From Bacillus paralicheniformis (lineage in GTDB: Bacteria; Bacillota; Bacilli; Bacillales; Bacillaceae), in the NCBI RefSeq assembly GCF_001042485.2, contig NZ_LBMN02000009.1, positions 62,001 through 126,000 on the forward strand: a stretch of 64,000 nucleotides of DNA. Reading direction: 5' to 3'. Both the position numbers and the translations under genes were made by a program. Shown one piece after another: positions 37,742 to 47,258 of the stretch. Positions within the stretch are counted from its first letter, which is position 1. Each line of letters starts with the position of its first letter. Below the pieces are notes generated by a model, which was given only the letters and a program-made list of their open reading frames with translations, was not told where the DNA came from and did no database searches.

Positions 37742-39226
37742 ATGAAACTGACCAAAAACATATATTTTATCATTTCTTTTTTGGCTGCGGCCGGCATTTA
37801 TTTTTTTATAGGAACAGCAGCCGCTTCCGCGGCGAACGAAGGTTATCCGAAACAGATGATCAGGCTGGAAAGCTTATCAGGCATAAACATCACGCCCGCC
37901 GGGAATCAAGATAATGCACCGCTAACAGCAAAACAGACGAGCGGGGAAAAAGCAGAAAGATGGAGGCTGGATACGTCTGACGGCAAACAGTTCAAAATCA
38001 GAAATATGGATAACGGCAAAATTATCATCCCTTCCCATTACGCGTTGTCAAACAATAATCCCGCTGTAGTCTACTATGACAATTCACGAAAAGAAGAGTT
38101 GTGGAATATTATCGGGGCTGACAAAGACGGAAACGGAGACTTTATCACGTATAAAATCGTCAGTGCGCAAAACAACAGCCTTGCCCTGACACTGGACGGC
38201 AGCGGAGTGAAGCTTGCCAAATATACAGGCAGCTCCGTCCAAAAGTGGAAGCTTCCAAGCGACGGTCTCGAAGGTTTCGCGGGCTATGCAAAGGAAACGA
38301 ATGGCAAGCAGAAAACAGGCACAACCGGCGGCCTGCTTGGAAAAGTCGTCTATGTCAACAATCTGGGCGAACTGAAAGCCAATATTGGAGGTTCAACGCC
38401 CCGCACCATTGTCGTCTCCAGCAATATCGGCGCTTCAGCCAAAACGGTATTGACGGTGGGTGCCAATAAAACAATCATCGGCTCGTATGAAAAACATAAG
38501 CTGAACAACATTTACTTTAAAACAAAAACGGACTCAGGCAACGTGATTTTCAAAAATCTGATCATTGCACATGATGCATTCATAAATGAAAACAACGACA
38601 TCCCTGTTTACATTACCGATTCGAGGAATTACTGGATTGACCATGTCACATTCCAGGGCCACAGCTATTCAGCAAACGGTCACGATCTCGACAAGCTCTT
38701 ATACATCGGCGCTAAAGCCGATTACGTCACACTGTCTCACAGCACATTCACAGACCACAGGTACGGCTTGATTCTCGGCTGGCCTCAAGATGACAAGCAA
38801 TACCACAGTATATATAATGGATATCCGCGGATGACAATCAGCCACAACCGCTTTGAGAATCTCTATGTCAGGGCGCCCGGGTTGATGCGTTACGGCCATT
38901 TTCATGTGAAAAATAATTATATCAACAATTACCATCTAGGCTTCACGATAACGACATTGGCCAAAATTTATTCTGAAGCCAATTACTTCGGTACGGGCAG
39001 CGAGAAAGGCATACTTGATGATTACGGAGACGGCTCATTTAAAGATGTCGGATCATATCCGGCGATAAAAGGACAGAAATCGCCTGAAACAAGCTGGGAA
39101 CCTTCATCCAACTACAGCTATCGGACGATGAAGGCAGGCAATGCCAAAGCTTTTGCCGAACGGTATGCAGGTGCACAACGCACCGCGCTGTATTATGCGA
39201 ATTACAGCCAGTTTAAAAACGACTAA
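37742..39226 (+). CDS. Secreted pectate lyase (PL1) with N-terminal ricin-type lectin domain
   Basis: A 494-residue extracellular enzyme. Signal peptide about residues 1-31 (FLAAAGIYFFIGTAAASAA). Residues about 35-165 look like a ricin B/CBM13-type module (AERWRLDTSDGKQFKIRNMD, EELWNIIGADKDGNG and SSVQKWKLPS are QxW-like repeats). Residues about 190-490 form a PL1 parallel beta-helix with the hallmark stretches NYWIDHVTFQGHSYS, YVTLSHSTFTDHRYGLILGW and NLYVRAPGLMRYGHFHVKNN. It cleaves de-esterified pectin by beta-elimination using calcium. AAGAAAGG precedes the ATG. It is inserted between gapB and coaE, where I recall ytcD-ytbD-ytbE in B. subtilis. Its own regulator is not visible. Confidence 0.88.
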   Translation: MKLTKNIYFIISFLAAAGIYFFIGTAAASAANEGYPKQMIRLESLSGINITPAGNQDNAPLTAKQTSGEKAERWRLDTSDGKQFKIRNMDNGKIIIPSHYALSNNNPAVVYYDNSRKEELWNIIGADKDGNGDFITYKIVSAQNNSLALTLDGSGVKLAKYTGSSVQKWKLPSDGLEGFAGYAKETNGKQKTGTTGGLLGKVVYVNNLGELKANIGGSTPRTIVVSSNIGASAKTVLTVGANKTIIGSYEKHKLNNIYFKTKTDSGNVIFKNLIIAHDAFINENNDIPVYITDSRNYWIDHVTFQGHSYSANGHDLDKLLYIGAKADYVTLSHSTFTDHRYGLILGWPQDDKQYHSIYNGYPRMTISHNRFENLYVRAPGLMRYGHFHVKNNYINNYHLGFTITTLAKIYSEANYFGTGSEKGILDDYGDGSFKDVGSYPAIKGQKSPETSWEPSSNYSYRTMKAGNAKAFAERYAGAQRTALYYANYSQFKND

Positions 39227-39228
39227 TA

Positions 39229-39259
39229 AAAAAGTGAGCGCAATTTCGCGCTCACTTTT
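39229..39259. terminator. Bidirectional terminator between the pectate lyase gene and coaE
   Basis: AGTGAGCGC (39233-39241) / GCGCTCACT (39248-39256) with flanking A- and T-runs; it covers the coaE stop codon. Confidence 0.9.
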
Positions 39260-39857
39260 CAATATTTGACCATGTATCAAGCAGCTGATGAAGCTGCGCT
39301 TCTGTATCTTTCAGACTGCCGCTGTTATCGATCACCGCGTCTGCCTTTTTCTTTTTTTCGTCAAGAGAATGCTGGGCGTGAATTCTGTTCAGCGCCTCGT
39401 CTTCAGTGAGCCGGTTTCTTTTCATCAGCCGCTCAAGCTGAAGCTCCATCGGCACCCAGACGACGATCACTTTATCTGTCAAATGTTCAAGCCCACTTTC
39501 ATATAAAAGCGGAATATCGAGAACAACAAACCGTTCACCGGCCCGGATGGCTTCGTCGCGCTGTTTGATCATCATTTTTCTCACTTCCGGATGGACGATC
39601 GCATTTAACTGCATCCTCTTTTCTTCGTTAGTAAAAACAATTTCTCCAAGTTTTCTCCGGTCGATACCGCCTGTTTCAAGCAGCACGCCTTGACCAAATG
39701 TCTCAGCGATTTTCTGATAAGCGGGCATCCCTTGTTCAACGGCCTCTTTCGCGATTACGTCCGCATCGACGACTGTGATGCCGCACTGCTGGAACATTTG
39801 CGCGACAGTACTTTTGCCGCTGGCAATCCCTCCGGTCAACCCGATGACCAATGTCAA
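39252..39857 (-). CDS. coaE: Dephospho-CoA kinase
   Basis: A 201-residue P-loop kinase for the last step of coenzyme A synthesis. Walker A is [17 protein letters not shown] (residues 6-22); the substrate-binding DADVIAKE and [12 protein letters not shown] and the lid [14 protein letters not shown] follow. Last gene of the polA-mutM-ytaF-coaE group, 17 bp after ytaF. Confidence 0.96.
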   Translation of the reverse strand: MTLVIGLTGGIASGKSTVAQMFQQCGITVVDADVIAKEAVEQGMPAYQKIAETFGQGVLLETGGIDRRKLGEIVFTNEEKRMQLNAIVHPEVRKMMIKQRDEAIRAGERFVVLDIPLLYESGLEHLTDKVIVVWVPMELQLERLMKRNRLTEDEALNRIHAQHSLDEKKKKADAVIDNSGSLKDTEAQLHQLLDTWSNIEK

Positions 39858-39874
39858 AGGCCTGCACCTCCTTC

Positions 39875-40507
39875 TTACAGTTTCCAGATGCCGATCATAA
39901 TCAGCAATATACCGGGAAGAAAGGTCAGTTTATCCATCCAGTTCCATTTCGATAAAAATCGCCCCGCCTGTATTCCGCAAAATACGAACAATGAGCTCAT
40001 GATGCCTACCGTAATGCTCATCGGTACAGGGGAAAAGCCGAGCGCAGCCGCGCCGATCCCTGCTCCGAACGCGTCAATAGAGAGGGCGAAACCGAGAAGG
40101 AAAGCTTCTATACCGGTAATGATTCCTGATTTATCAATGTCGGCGCTTGTCGGTTTTCTTAAAATGTGTATCACGATTCCGAGCGATTTCAATTCAAGGT
40201 TGATGAGCGTTTTTTCAGAGAAGACAAGATCCTGTTCTTTCTCCGGCCTGAAAAACTGATACAGCACCCATGCGCCGATCCCCATTAATATGACGGCTCC
40301 GAGCCTTTCTGTTACGACAACGGGCAGGAATTTCGCCAAAAGGGTTCCGATCATCATGGCAATATACATCACGGCACCAGAGCAAAAAGCAATAATCAAA
40401 ATCGCTTTAAATGGGATTTTCAACTTTCGCAATCCGTAAGTAAATCCGACTGAAAAACTGTCCAAGCTGACGGCAAATGCCAGCAGCAAGAAAGATGCAA
40501 ACATCAT
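39875..40507 (-). CDS. ytaF: MntP-like sporulation membrane protein YtaF
   Basis: A 210-residue membrane protein of the MntP/YtaF family with six segments. Two homologous halves carry the motif [19 protein letters not shown] and [17 protein letters not shown], where acidic residues may bind a cation. In Bacillus it is annotated as a sporulation membrane protein. It lies 17 bp before coaE, and 220 bp after mutM. Confidence 0.9.
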   Translation of the reverse strand: MMFASFLLLAFAVSLDSFSVGFTYGLRKLKIPFKAILIIAFCSGAVMYIAMMIGTLLAKFLPVVVTERLGAVILMGIGAWVLYQFFRPEKEQDLVFSEKTLINLELKSLGIVIHILRKPTSADIDKSGIITGIEAFLLGFALSIDAFGAGIGAAALGFSPVPMSITVGIMSSLFVFCGIQAGRFLSKWNWMDKLTFLPGILLIMIGIWKL

Positions 40508-40584
40508 ATCAGGCTCTTCCTTTCTGTTGATGCGAGCGGTTAAGTCATGCAGCCTAAAGGCAGCTTTCTAGGCTTCTTATATAT

Positions 40585-40695
40585 ATGAAAGAAGAAAACC
40601 ATCCGTGTGTTGTTTACCCGAAAAAGAAACATCACACCTTAAAGCTTGCTTTTAACAGCTATATGGAGCGTATGCATCGACAGCTTGAACCATGA
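40585..40695 (+). CDS. Possible 36-residue small protein opposite the mutM-ytaF gap
   Basis: An open frame MKEENHPCVVYPKKK... of 36 codons on the plus strand inside the 220-bp gap between mutM and ytaF. It is basic and hydrophilic, with sensible codon use, but the upstream sequence TTCTTATATAT contains no ribosome binding site and no promoter stands out. No family is recognised. It may be chance. Confidence 0.2.
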   Translation: MKEENHPCVVYPKKKHHTLKLAFNSYMERMHRQLEP

Positions 40696-40727
40696 TACGG
40701 CTTGCTGTTGTCCCTTTTATGCGATTG

Positions 40728-41555
40728 TCATTTTTTCTGGCACTTTATGCAAAAATGCGTGCCCCTTCCGCCAACGACTGTTTTTTCAATTGGAGATCTG
40801 CACTTTTTACAAGGTTCATCTTTCCGGCCGTAAACGAAAAGTTTGAGCTGGAACATGCCGATTTCACCTTGTGAATTGATGTAAGATCTGACTGTGCTTC
40901 CCCCTGCTTCAACAGCTTCCTTTAACGTTTGAACGATCTCTTCATGAAGAAGAACCGTCTGTTTTTTTGTGAGCTTGTTCGCTGTTGTCTCGGGATGGAT
41001 ACCGGCTCTGAACAAAGCCTCGTCGACATAAATATTGCCCAGTCCGACCACTGTCCGCTGATCGAGCAGTGCGGTTTTCACTGAGCGGTTTGTTTTCTTC
41101 AGGCGCTCTCTTAAGTAACCGGCTGTAAATTCCTCGCTGAAAGGTTCGGGACCGAGCTGCCTGAGAGGCAGCTCCGTCAGTTCCTCTCCCGGCTTAAACA
41201 AATGCATCGTGCCGAACTTTCTGACATCCCGGTAGCGCAGCTCGCTTCCGTCCGTAAACCTGAAAATGACGTGTACATGTTTATCAAGGGGTTCATCGTT
41301 TTGATGAAGCCCGTACTTTCCTTCCATTCTCAAATGGGAAACCATGACACAATCATCAAGATGAAACAACAGGAATTTTCCCCTTCTTCCGATCGACTGA
41401 ATCGTCTGACCGGCCAGGAGCCTTGCGAATTCCTCAGGCTCCTCCGGACGTTTTATGATTTTTGTCCATCTGACATCAACCGCATCGATCGTTTTCCCTC
41501 TTACAAGCCCGGCAAGAGTGCGCCGGACCGTTTCGACTTCTGGTAATTCCGGCAC
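40728..41555 (-). CDS. mutM: Formamidopyrimidine-DNA glycosylase MutM
   Basis: A 275-residue base-excision repair enzyme that removes 8-oxoguanine and other oxidised purines. The catalytic P2 and E3 are in the start MPELPEVETVRRTLAG; the C-terminal zinc finger is CKKCRSPIEKTVVGGRGTHF with CIKC. Start GTG at 41555 after AAAAGGAAG. It follows polA by 18 bp and belongs to the same operon. Confidence 0.96.
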   Translation of the reverse strand: MPELPEVETVRRTLAGLVRGKTIDAVDVRWTKIIKRPEEPEEFARLLAGQTIQSIGRRGKFLLFHLDDCVMVSHLRMEGKYGLHQNDEPLDKHVHVIFRFTDGSELRYRDVRKFGTMHLFKPGEELTELPLRQLGPEPFSEEFTAGYLRERLKKTNRSVKTALLDQRTVVGLGNIYVDEALFRAGIHPETTANKLTKKQTVLLHEEIVQTLKEAVEAGGSTVRSYINSQGEIGMFQLKLFVYGRKDEPCKKCRSPIEKTVVGGRGTHFCIKCQKK

Positions 41556-41573
41556 ATCATCACTTCCTTTTCT

Positions 41574-44213
41574 CTATTTTGCATCGTACCATGAAGGCCC
41601 TGAAGCGCAGTCCACTTTCAGCGGAACATCGAGCTCCAATGCATGTTCCATTACTTCCGGAACCAGTTTTTCAAGCACTTTGATTTCATCTTCAGGCGCT
41701 TCAAAAATCAATTCGTCATGAACCTGCAGCAGCAGTTTGGCCTGGAGATTTTTTTCTTTCAGCTTGTCCGCCATGTCGATCATCGCTTTTTTAATGATAT
41801 CTGCGGCGCTTCCCTGGATCGGCGTGTTCATTGCCGTCCGTTCGGCAAAGCTGCGCAGATTGAAATTCCGACTCGTCAATTCCGGTATATACCGTCTCCG
41901 GCTTAAAAGAGTCGTCACATAGCCCCTCTGTTTCGCTTCTTGAACGGTTTCTTCCATGTATTCTTTAACTCCCTGGAAGCTGTGGAAATAGCGCTCAATA
42001 AACGCGGCCGCTTCCTTTCTTGTAATTCCCAGGTTTTGCGACAAGCCGTAGTCGCTGATTCCGTAGACGATTCCGAAATTGACGGCTTTCGCCTGCCTCC
42101 TCATCGCAGGGGTGACTTCTTCTTCTGATACATGAAAAACATCCATCGCCGTTTTCGTGTGAACGTCCATATCGTTCGTGAACGCTTCAATCAAATTTTT
42201 ATCCTTTGAAATGTGGGCGAGAACCCTCAATTCGATTTGGGAGTAATCCGCAGCGAATATGAGCCAGCCTTTTTGCGAAGGGACAAACGCCTGCCGGATT
42301 TTGCGGCCTTCCTCAAGACGGATCGGTATATTTTGCAGATTTGGATCGGTTGAGCTGAGCCTTCCCGTCTGTGTTAAAGCTTGATTAAAGCGGGTATGCA
42401 CTTTATGGCTGTCTTTTTTGATTACTTTTAAAAGCCCTTCGACGTATGTGGACTGGAGCTTGCCGATCTGTCTGTAGTGCAGAATATCTTCGATAATGAC
42501 GTGTTTGTCGCGCAGTTTTTCCAGCACATCGGCTGAAGTCGAATAGCCCGTTTTTGTTTTTTTGACGGCAGGCAGCCCGAGTTTTTCAAACAAAATCACA
42601 CCGAGCTGCTTTGGAGAATTGATATTGAACGTTTCACCTGCTGACTCGTGGATTTTCTTCTCGTATTCCGCTAATTTGGCGGACAGTTCTTCCCCCATTT
42701 TTTTCAATCTGTCGACATCGACTTGGACACCGATCGATTCCATCTCACCGAGAATGTGGGCGAGGGGCATTTCGAGCGCTTCAAACAGATCGAGCTGCTC
42801 GTTTTTCTCCAATTCATCAAGAAGCTTTTCGCGGAGCAGCGATATCGCCTTCGCTTTTCTGGCTAAATGGTCGGCAAGCTCCTTCTCATCCGGCACCGCC
42901 TGTTTCGCGCCTTTTCCGTAGACCGCTTCATCTGCCGCGACAATGTGTAATTGGTGTTCTTTCGCAACGCTTGCAACATCGTCGTAAGAGTGTCCCGGAT
43001 TGATGATATAGGCCGCAAGGAGAACGTCAAATTCTGCGCCTTTCAGTTCGATGCCCCGCCAGCGCAAAGCGACCGCCGCGCGTTTTGCATCAAACACCCA
43101 TTTCTTTTTCGACTCGTCTTCGGCCCACTCTTTAAAACGGTCCGACTGAACGGCCGTCTCTTCCGGGATGAAGAAAGCGCCATGTTCGTTGACGATCGAA
43201 AAACCGAGAATCGGCGCCTCATGATAATTGTCGCCGAGCTGTTCGACAACGAGTGAAGCCGGTGACGCAAACAAATCATCCGTGATGTCTGTTTTGATCG
43301 TGACGTTGATCTCTTCAAACTGTTCTTCTTCTTTTTCTCCCGGCTCTTCGCCAATCCTTTCGAGCAAAGAGTTAAAACCGAGATCTTTAAAAATCTTGAC
43401 GACCGCTTCCCTGTCAAAACCTTCGTATCCGAGGGAATCGAGGGTGACTTCAAGCGGCGCTTCTGTCGTAATTGTCGCAAGCTCTTTGCTCATCAATGCC
43501 TGTTCTTTAAATTCTTCAAGCTTTTCTTTCAGTTTTTTTCCGCTGACTTCGTCTATTGACGACAGCAGCTCCTCTACTGTATGGAACTGTTTCAAAAGCT
43601 TGATCGCCGTCTTTTCGCCGACGCCCGGCACACCTGGAATGTTGTCTGATGAGTCTCCCATCAGCCCTTTCATGTCAATGATTTGTTCAGGTGTAAGTCC
43701 GTACTTTTCCCGGACATGTTCCGGCGTATAGTATTCAACATCTGTAATGCCCTTTTTCGTGATGGCAACCGTCGTTCCTTCTGTAGCCAGCTGTGTCAGG
43801 TCTTTGTCGCCGGAAAAAATCTTCACTTCAAATCCGTCTTTTTCCGCTGACTTGGCAAGGGTGCCGATAATATCATCGGCCTCGTAGTTTTCAAGCTCAT
43901 ACCTTGAGATTTGATAGGCGTCGAGGAGCTCGCGGATAAACGGCAGCTGTTCGGACAGCTCGGGCGGCGTTTTTTGTCTGCCGCCTTTATATTCTTTAAA
44001 CGTTTTATGTCTGAATGTCGTTTTCCCCGCATCAAAAGCAACGAGCATGTGGGTCGGTTTTTCTTCTTCAAGCATCTTCATTAAGATCGTGGTAAAACCG
44101 TACACAGCGTTTGTATGTATCCCTTTTTCATTGCTGAGAAGAGGCAGAGCGAAAAACGCGCGGTAAGCCAGGCTGTTTCCGTCAACCAATACTAGTTTTT
44201 TTCTTTCAGTCAT
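41574..44213 (-). CDS. polA: DNA polymerase I
   Basis: An 879-residue repair polymerase that also matures Okazaki fragments. The 5'-nuclease domain covers residues 1-290 (LVLVDGNSLAYRAFFALP, GVGEKTAIKLL); the middle part resembles the exonuclease fold but lacks the DEDD carboxylate motifs, as in other Bacillus PolI; the polymerase has motif A DYSQIELRVLA, motif B RRQAKAVNFGIVYGIS and motif C VHDELIFEAP. ATG follows AGGAGG. Confidence 0.97.
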   Translation of the reverse strand: MTERKKLVLVDGNSLAYRAFFALPLLSNEKGIHTNAVYGFTTILMKMLEEEKPTHMLVAFDAGKTTFRHKTFKEYKGGRQKTPPELSEQLPFIRELLDAYQISRYELENYEADDIIGTLAKSAEKDGFEVKIFSGDKDLTQLATEGTTVAITKKGITDVEYYTPEHVREKYGLTPEQIIDMKGLMGDSSDNIPGVPGVGEKTAIKLLKQFHTVEELLSSIDEVSGKKLKEKLEEFKEQALMSKELATITTEAPLEVTLDSLGYEGFDREAVVKIFKDLGFNSLLERIGEEPGEKEEEQFEEINVTIKTDITDDLFASPASLVVEQLGDNYHEAPILGFSIVNEHGAFFIPEETAVQSDRFKEWAEDESKKKWVFDAKRAAVALRWRGIELKGAEFDVLLAAYIINPGHSYDDVASVAKEHQLHIVAADEAVYGKGAKQAVPDEKELADHLARKAKAISLLREKLLDELEKNEQLDLFEALEMPLAHILGEMESIGVQVDVDRLKKMGEELSAKLAEYEKKIHESAGETFNINSPKQLGVILFEKLGLPAVKKTKTGYSTSADVLEKLRDKHVIIEDILHYRQIGKLQSTYVEGLLKVIKKDSHKVHTRFNQALTQTGRLSSTDPNLQNIPIRLEEGRKIRQAFVPSQKGWLIFAADYSQIELRVLAHISKDKNLIEAFTNDMDVHTKTAMDVFHVSEEEVTPAMRRQAKAVNFGIVYGISDYGLSQNLGITRKEAAAFIERYFHSFQGVKEYMEETVQEAKQRGYVTTLLSRRRYIPELTSRNFNLRSFAERTAMNTPIQGSAADIIKKAMIDMADKLKEKNLQAKLLLQVHDELIFEAPEDEIKVLEKLVPEVMEHALELDVPLKVDCASGPSWYDAK

Positions 44214-44330
44214 CTTTATCCTCCTAAGGAGCCGATTCGTCAGCTTCCATTCAACTTCGTGATCATATTTGCTTATTTTATTTTAGCAAAGTTCATTTTG
44301 AAAGGAAAATGAGAGTGATTTCGCAGAAAA

Positions 44331-44363
44331 ATAAAAAAAGGGACGCGCTGTTGATCGCGTCCG
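44331..44363 (-). terminator. Terminator of phoPR
   Basis: GGACGCG (44341-44347) / CGCGTCC (44356-44362), followed on the minus strand by CTTTTTTT. It separates phoPR from polA. Confidence 0.85.
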
Positions 44364-44468
44364 TCCATATGGCTCCTTGGATGAAGGGGTTCACTAATGA
44401 TCCTATCAGCCAAGTTTTAACCATATATATAAAAGTTGTTAAGCCTTTGTAAAGTTTGCTAAATGAAG

Positions 44469-46214
44469 CTACTCGGATGCGCGTTTTAAGCGGACCGTGA
44501 ATTCGGTGCCTTTCCCCCGCTCGCTTTCGACGTCGATTTCACCGTCGTGGGCTTCGACTAAATGCTTGACGATCGCAAGGCCGAGACCGGTTCCTCCTGA
44601 ATTTCTGCTCCTGTCTTTATCGATCCGGTAGAAGCGTTCGAATATTCTCGGGATTTCGGACCGCTTGATCCCGATGCCCGTATCCTTCACTTTGACTTGC
44701 ACTGCATTTTCCAGTACATCAGCCGAAATCGTTACGTTTCCATCTTCAGGCGTATATGTGAGGGCATTGTTCACCAAATTTAAAAAGATCTGCTTTAGTC
44801 TGTGCGGATCCCCAGAAGCAACGGCTGGCATCTCCGGCTTTTCCAGGGTCAAGGTGATTCCTTTTTCCTCCGCTTTATTCTTCAAAAGCATCTCAATTTC
44901 AGCGAGGATTTCACCAATATTGCAATTTTGAATATTCAAGGTGAAGTTCTGCTGTTCGATTTTCGACAGATCCAACAGGTCCTGGATCAACGTTTGCAGA
45001 CGGCTGCTCTCTTTTAAGATGATCGATAGAAATTGCAGCAGCGTCTCCCTTTCGTTCATCGCTCCGTCTAAAAGCGTCTCGGTGAACCCTTTGATCGATG
45101 TAATCGGCGTTTTCAGCTCATGGGAGACATTGGCGACAAAGTCCTTCCTCATTTCTTCAAGCTGCTTTCTTTCCGTCATATCATGGAACACGAGAACGAT
45201 GCCTTTCCACTCATCATTGATGCCGATAATTGGAACTCCGTCGACTTCAAAATACCTTCTTTCAATTTTGATCGGCAGTTTAAACATTTTGCGGACCTTT
45301 GTTTCCGTCATAAAAATTTCTTCGATGAGATTAATGATTTCTTCGTGTTCGAGCACTTCGTGATAGAAATGGTAAAGAAGCTGATCGGCTTCTACGTGAA
45401 ATTGCTTTTGATAAGCGCGGTTCACAAGGTGAATATAACCCTTTCCATCGATTAAGATCAGACCGGAGTCGATATTTTCGATGACGGTTTGCAGACGGTC
45501 GCGCTGCATTTCCTGTGCTCTTGTCATGTCCTGCAGGTTCTGCGCCAGCATATTGATGGACTGGCTCAGCATCGTTTCATCTTCGTTGAAAGTTCTTGCT
45601 TTATAGTTTCCTTTGGCAAGCTCAATCGCTACTTGTGTCGCAGACTCAATCGGATTCGTATATTGAGAGGTTATTCTCGCCCCAAGCCCGGCGATGATTA
45701 AAAAGGCCGTTCCAAGGCTCACGCCGAGGAGAATCCAGATCTTTTGATTGATATCTTGCAATGAATCGACAGGAGTGCTGATCAGAATATATCCATTCAC
45801 ATTCCCGTCTTCTTTCAGCGGCTGCACGTAACGGTAAACGGACTCGTCATCTGGATTGATTCTGAAGCCTCCTCCTTCACCGTTTAAATCCGACTCAACC
45901 GCTTCTTTGATAACGGATTGATCTTCTGCACGGCCCCCAAAATGAAAAAGAACCTGACCTTTTGTATCAACCAGCGATACATGACTGTCCAGTTCACGGC
46001 TTGCCTTCTCTAAAATGGCTCCTTGCTCCGAAGACTTCATGTTTTCACGATTTGCCAATGAAGCGACCAAAGCGGCTTCTTTTTCAATATGGCTGCTCAG
46101 TTTGGCATCGTATGAGGAGTGAAACAAGTGAACGAGCAGAAAACCGAGTGAAGCAAATACGAGAATCAAAAGCGTCAGCAGGGCAGCTAAAAGCCGGGTC
46201 CGGAATTTAATCAT
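44469..46214 (-). CDS. phoR: Phosphate-limitation sensor histidine kinase PhoR
   Basis: A 581-residue membrane kinase. Two membrane segments (about 9-31 and 155-176) enclose an extracytoplasmic domain; then HAMP, PAS, HisKA with VANVSHELKTPITSIKGFTE (phospho-histidine in SHELKTP) and HATPase with RIDKDRSRNSGGTGLGLAIV. It senses cell-wall intermediates under phosphate starvation in B. subtilis. Its ATG overlaps the phoP stop by 8 bp. Confidence 0.96.
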   Translation of the reverse strand: MIKFRTRLLAALLTLLILVFASLGFLLVHLFHSSYDAKLSSHIEKEAALVASLANRENMKSSEQGAILEKASRELDSHVSLVDTKGQVLFHFGGRAEDQSVIKEAVESDLNGEGGGFRINPDDESVYRYVQPLKEDGNVNGYILISTPVDSLQDINQKIWILLGVSLGTAFLIIAGLGARITSQYTNPIESATQVAIELAKGNYKARTFNEDETMLSQSINMLAQNLQDMTRAQEMQRDRLQTVIENIDSGLILIDGKGYIHLVNRAYQKQFHVEADQLLYHFYHEVLEHEEIINLIEEIFMTETKVRKMFKLPIKIERRYFEVDGVPIIGINDEWKGIVLVFHDMTERKQLEEMRKDFVANVSHELKTPITSIKGFTETLLDGAMNERETLLQFLSIILKESSRLQTLIQDLLDLSKIEQQNFTLNIQNCNIGEILAEIEMLLKNKAEEKGITLTLEKPEMPAVASGDPHRLKQIFLNLVNNALTYTPEDGNVTISADVLENAVQVKVKDTGIGIKRSEIPRIFERFYRIDKDRSRNSGGTGLGLAIVKHLVEAHDGEIDVESERGKGTEFTVRLKRASE

Positions 46215-46929
46215 TCAGCTTCGGCTCCTCCATTTTGTAGCCAAGACCTCTGATTGTTTTAATGTATTCCGGTTTTTTCGTATTTTTTTCGATCTTATCG
46301 CGAAGATGGCTGATATGGACATCGACGATGCGCGTATCGCCCGCGAAGTCGTAGTTCCAGACAGCGTTGAGGAGAAGGTCTCTCGTCAGCACCCTCCCTT
46401 TATGCCTTCCCAAATATAAAAGGAGTTCGAATTCCTTAGGCGTTAGCTCGAGGCGTTCGTTTTGAAAGTAAACCTCATAATGTTCTGGCAGTATTTTCAA
46501 TTCGCCTATGATCAGCTCGCCTGCATCCGGTTCTTCCGTCTCCTCCGGATGAACGGACAGCGTCTGTGTTCTTCTTAAAATCGCTTTGACCCTTGCCGTC
46601 ACCTCTCTCGGGCTGAACGGCTTCGTCATATAGTCATCGGCACCCAGCTCGAGACCGAGCACCTTATCAAATTCATCATCCTTAGCGGTCAGCATCAAAA
46701 TCGGATACATCAGCTTCTTCTGTCTGAGTTCCTTGCATACTTCAATGCCGTCCATTTTAGGAAGCATCAGATCGAGCACGATCAGATCCGGCTTCTCTTC
46801 AATCGCCTTTAATAAGCCGGCCTCTCCGTCCATGGCCGTCACCACATGATAGCCCGACCGTTCAAGGTTATATTTTAGAAGGGTAACAATCGATTCCTCA
46901 TCATCTACAACTAATATCTTTTTGCTCAT
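46207..46929 (-). CDS. phoP: Response regulator PhoP
   Basis: A 240-residue OmpR-type regulator. Receiver domain with acidic pocket VVDDEES and phospho-acceptor D53 in LIVLDLMLPKMDG; winged-helix C-terminus ELTPKEFELLLYLGRHKGR with DTRIVDVHISHLRDKIE. ATG at 46929 follows GGAGGCATGTC. It controls the Pho regulon, possibly including the phoD-like gene in this window. Confidence 0.96.
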   Translation of the reverse strand: MSKKILVVDDEESIVTLLKYNLERSGYHVVTAMDGEAGLLKAIEEKPDLIVLDLMLPKMDGIEVCKELRQKKLMYPILMLTAKDDEFDKVLGLELGADDYMTKPFSPREVTARVKAILRRTQTLSVHPEETEEPDAGELIIGELKILPEHYEVYFQNERLELTPKEFELLLYLGRHKGRVLTRDLLLNAVWNYDFAGDTRIVDVHISHLRDKIEKNTKKPEYIKTIRGLGYKMEEPKLND

Positions 46930-46983
46930 GACATGCCTCCAGGCTTCAGATTTCCCCGACATCTCTTTCTCTATCTTTTGTTA

Positions 46984-46997
46984 AATAAACGTTTTCA
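46984..46997 (-). promoter_or_regulatory. Predicted cre site at the phoP promoter
   Basis: Minus strand TGAAAACGTTTATT fits the cre consensus except for the last two bases, and overlaps the predicted start of transcription. CcpA repression of phoPR is reported in B. subtilis. Confidence 0.45.
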
Positions 46998-47002
46998 CTC
47001 CT

Positions 47003-47031
47003 ATTTTAACGAAAGCCTATCCGTTCGACAA
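47003..47031 (-). promoter_or_regulatory. Promoter of phoPR
   Basis: Minus strand TTGTCG (47031-47026), 17 bp, TAAAAT (47008-47003). Other phoPR promoters known from B. subtilis could not be identified in the remaining 200 bp up to the mdh terminator. Confidence 0.6.
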
Positions 47032-47217
47032 TTTGATTTTTCAGTGTTTTGCATAAAATCTCTCTTTTTCGGCAATAAACCGCTGTTTTAAGCGATGGAA
47101 TGCTTCCAGAAAAAAGAATGAAAATGTCCGGGCAGATGATTATGATTAGGTATATGCTGACAGCCCGTGTTTATGTCTTGATTTTCATATGGTTTTATGT
47201 AAAAAAAGATCGCATTC

Positions 47218-47256
47218 AAAAACAGGAAGGCTTGTATAAAGCCTTCCTGCTGTTTT
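47218..47256 (-). terminator. Terminator of citZ-icd-mdh
   Basis: CAGGAAGGCTT (47223-47233) / AAGCCTTCCTG (47239-47249), followed on the minus strand by TTTTTG; 3 bp after the mdh stop codon. Confidence 0.9.
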
Positions 47257-47258
47257 CA

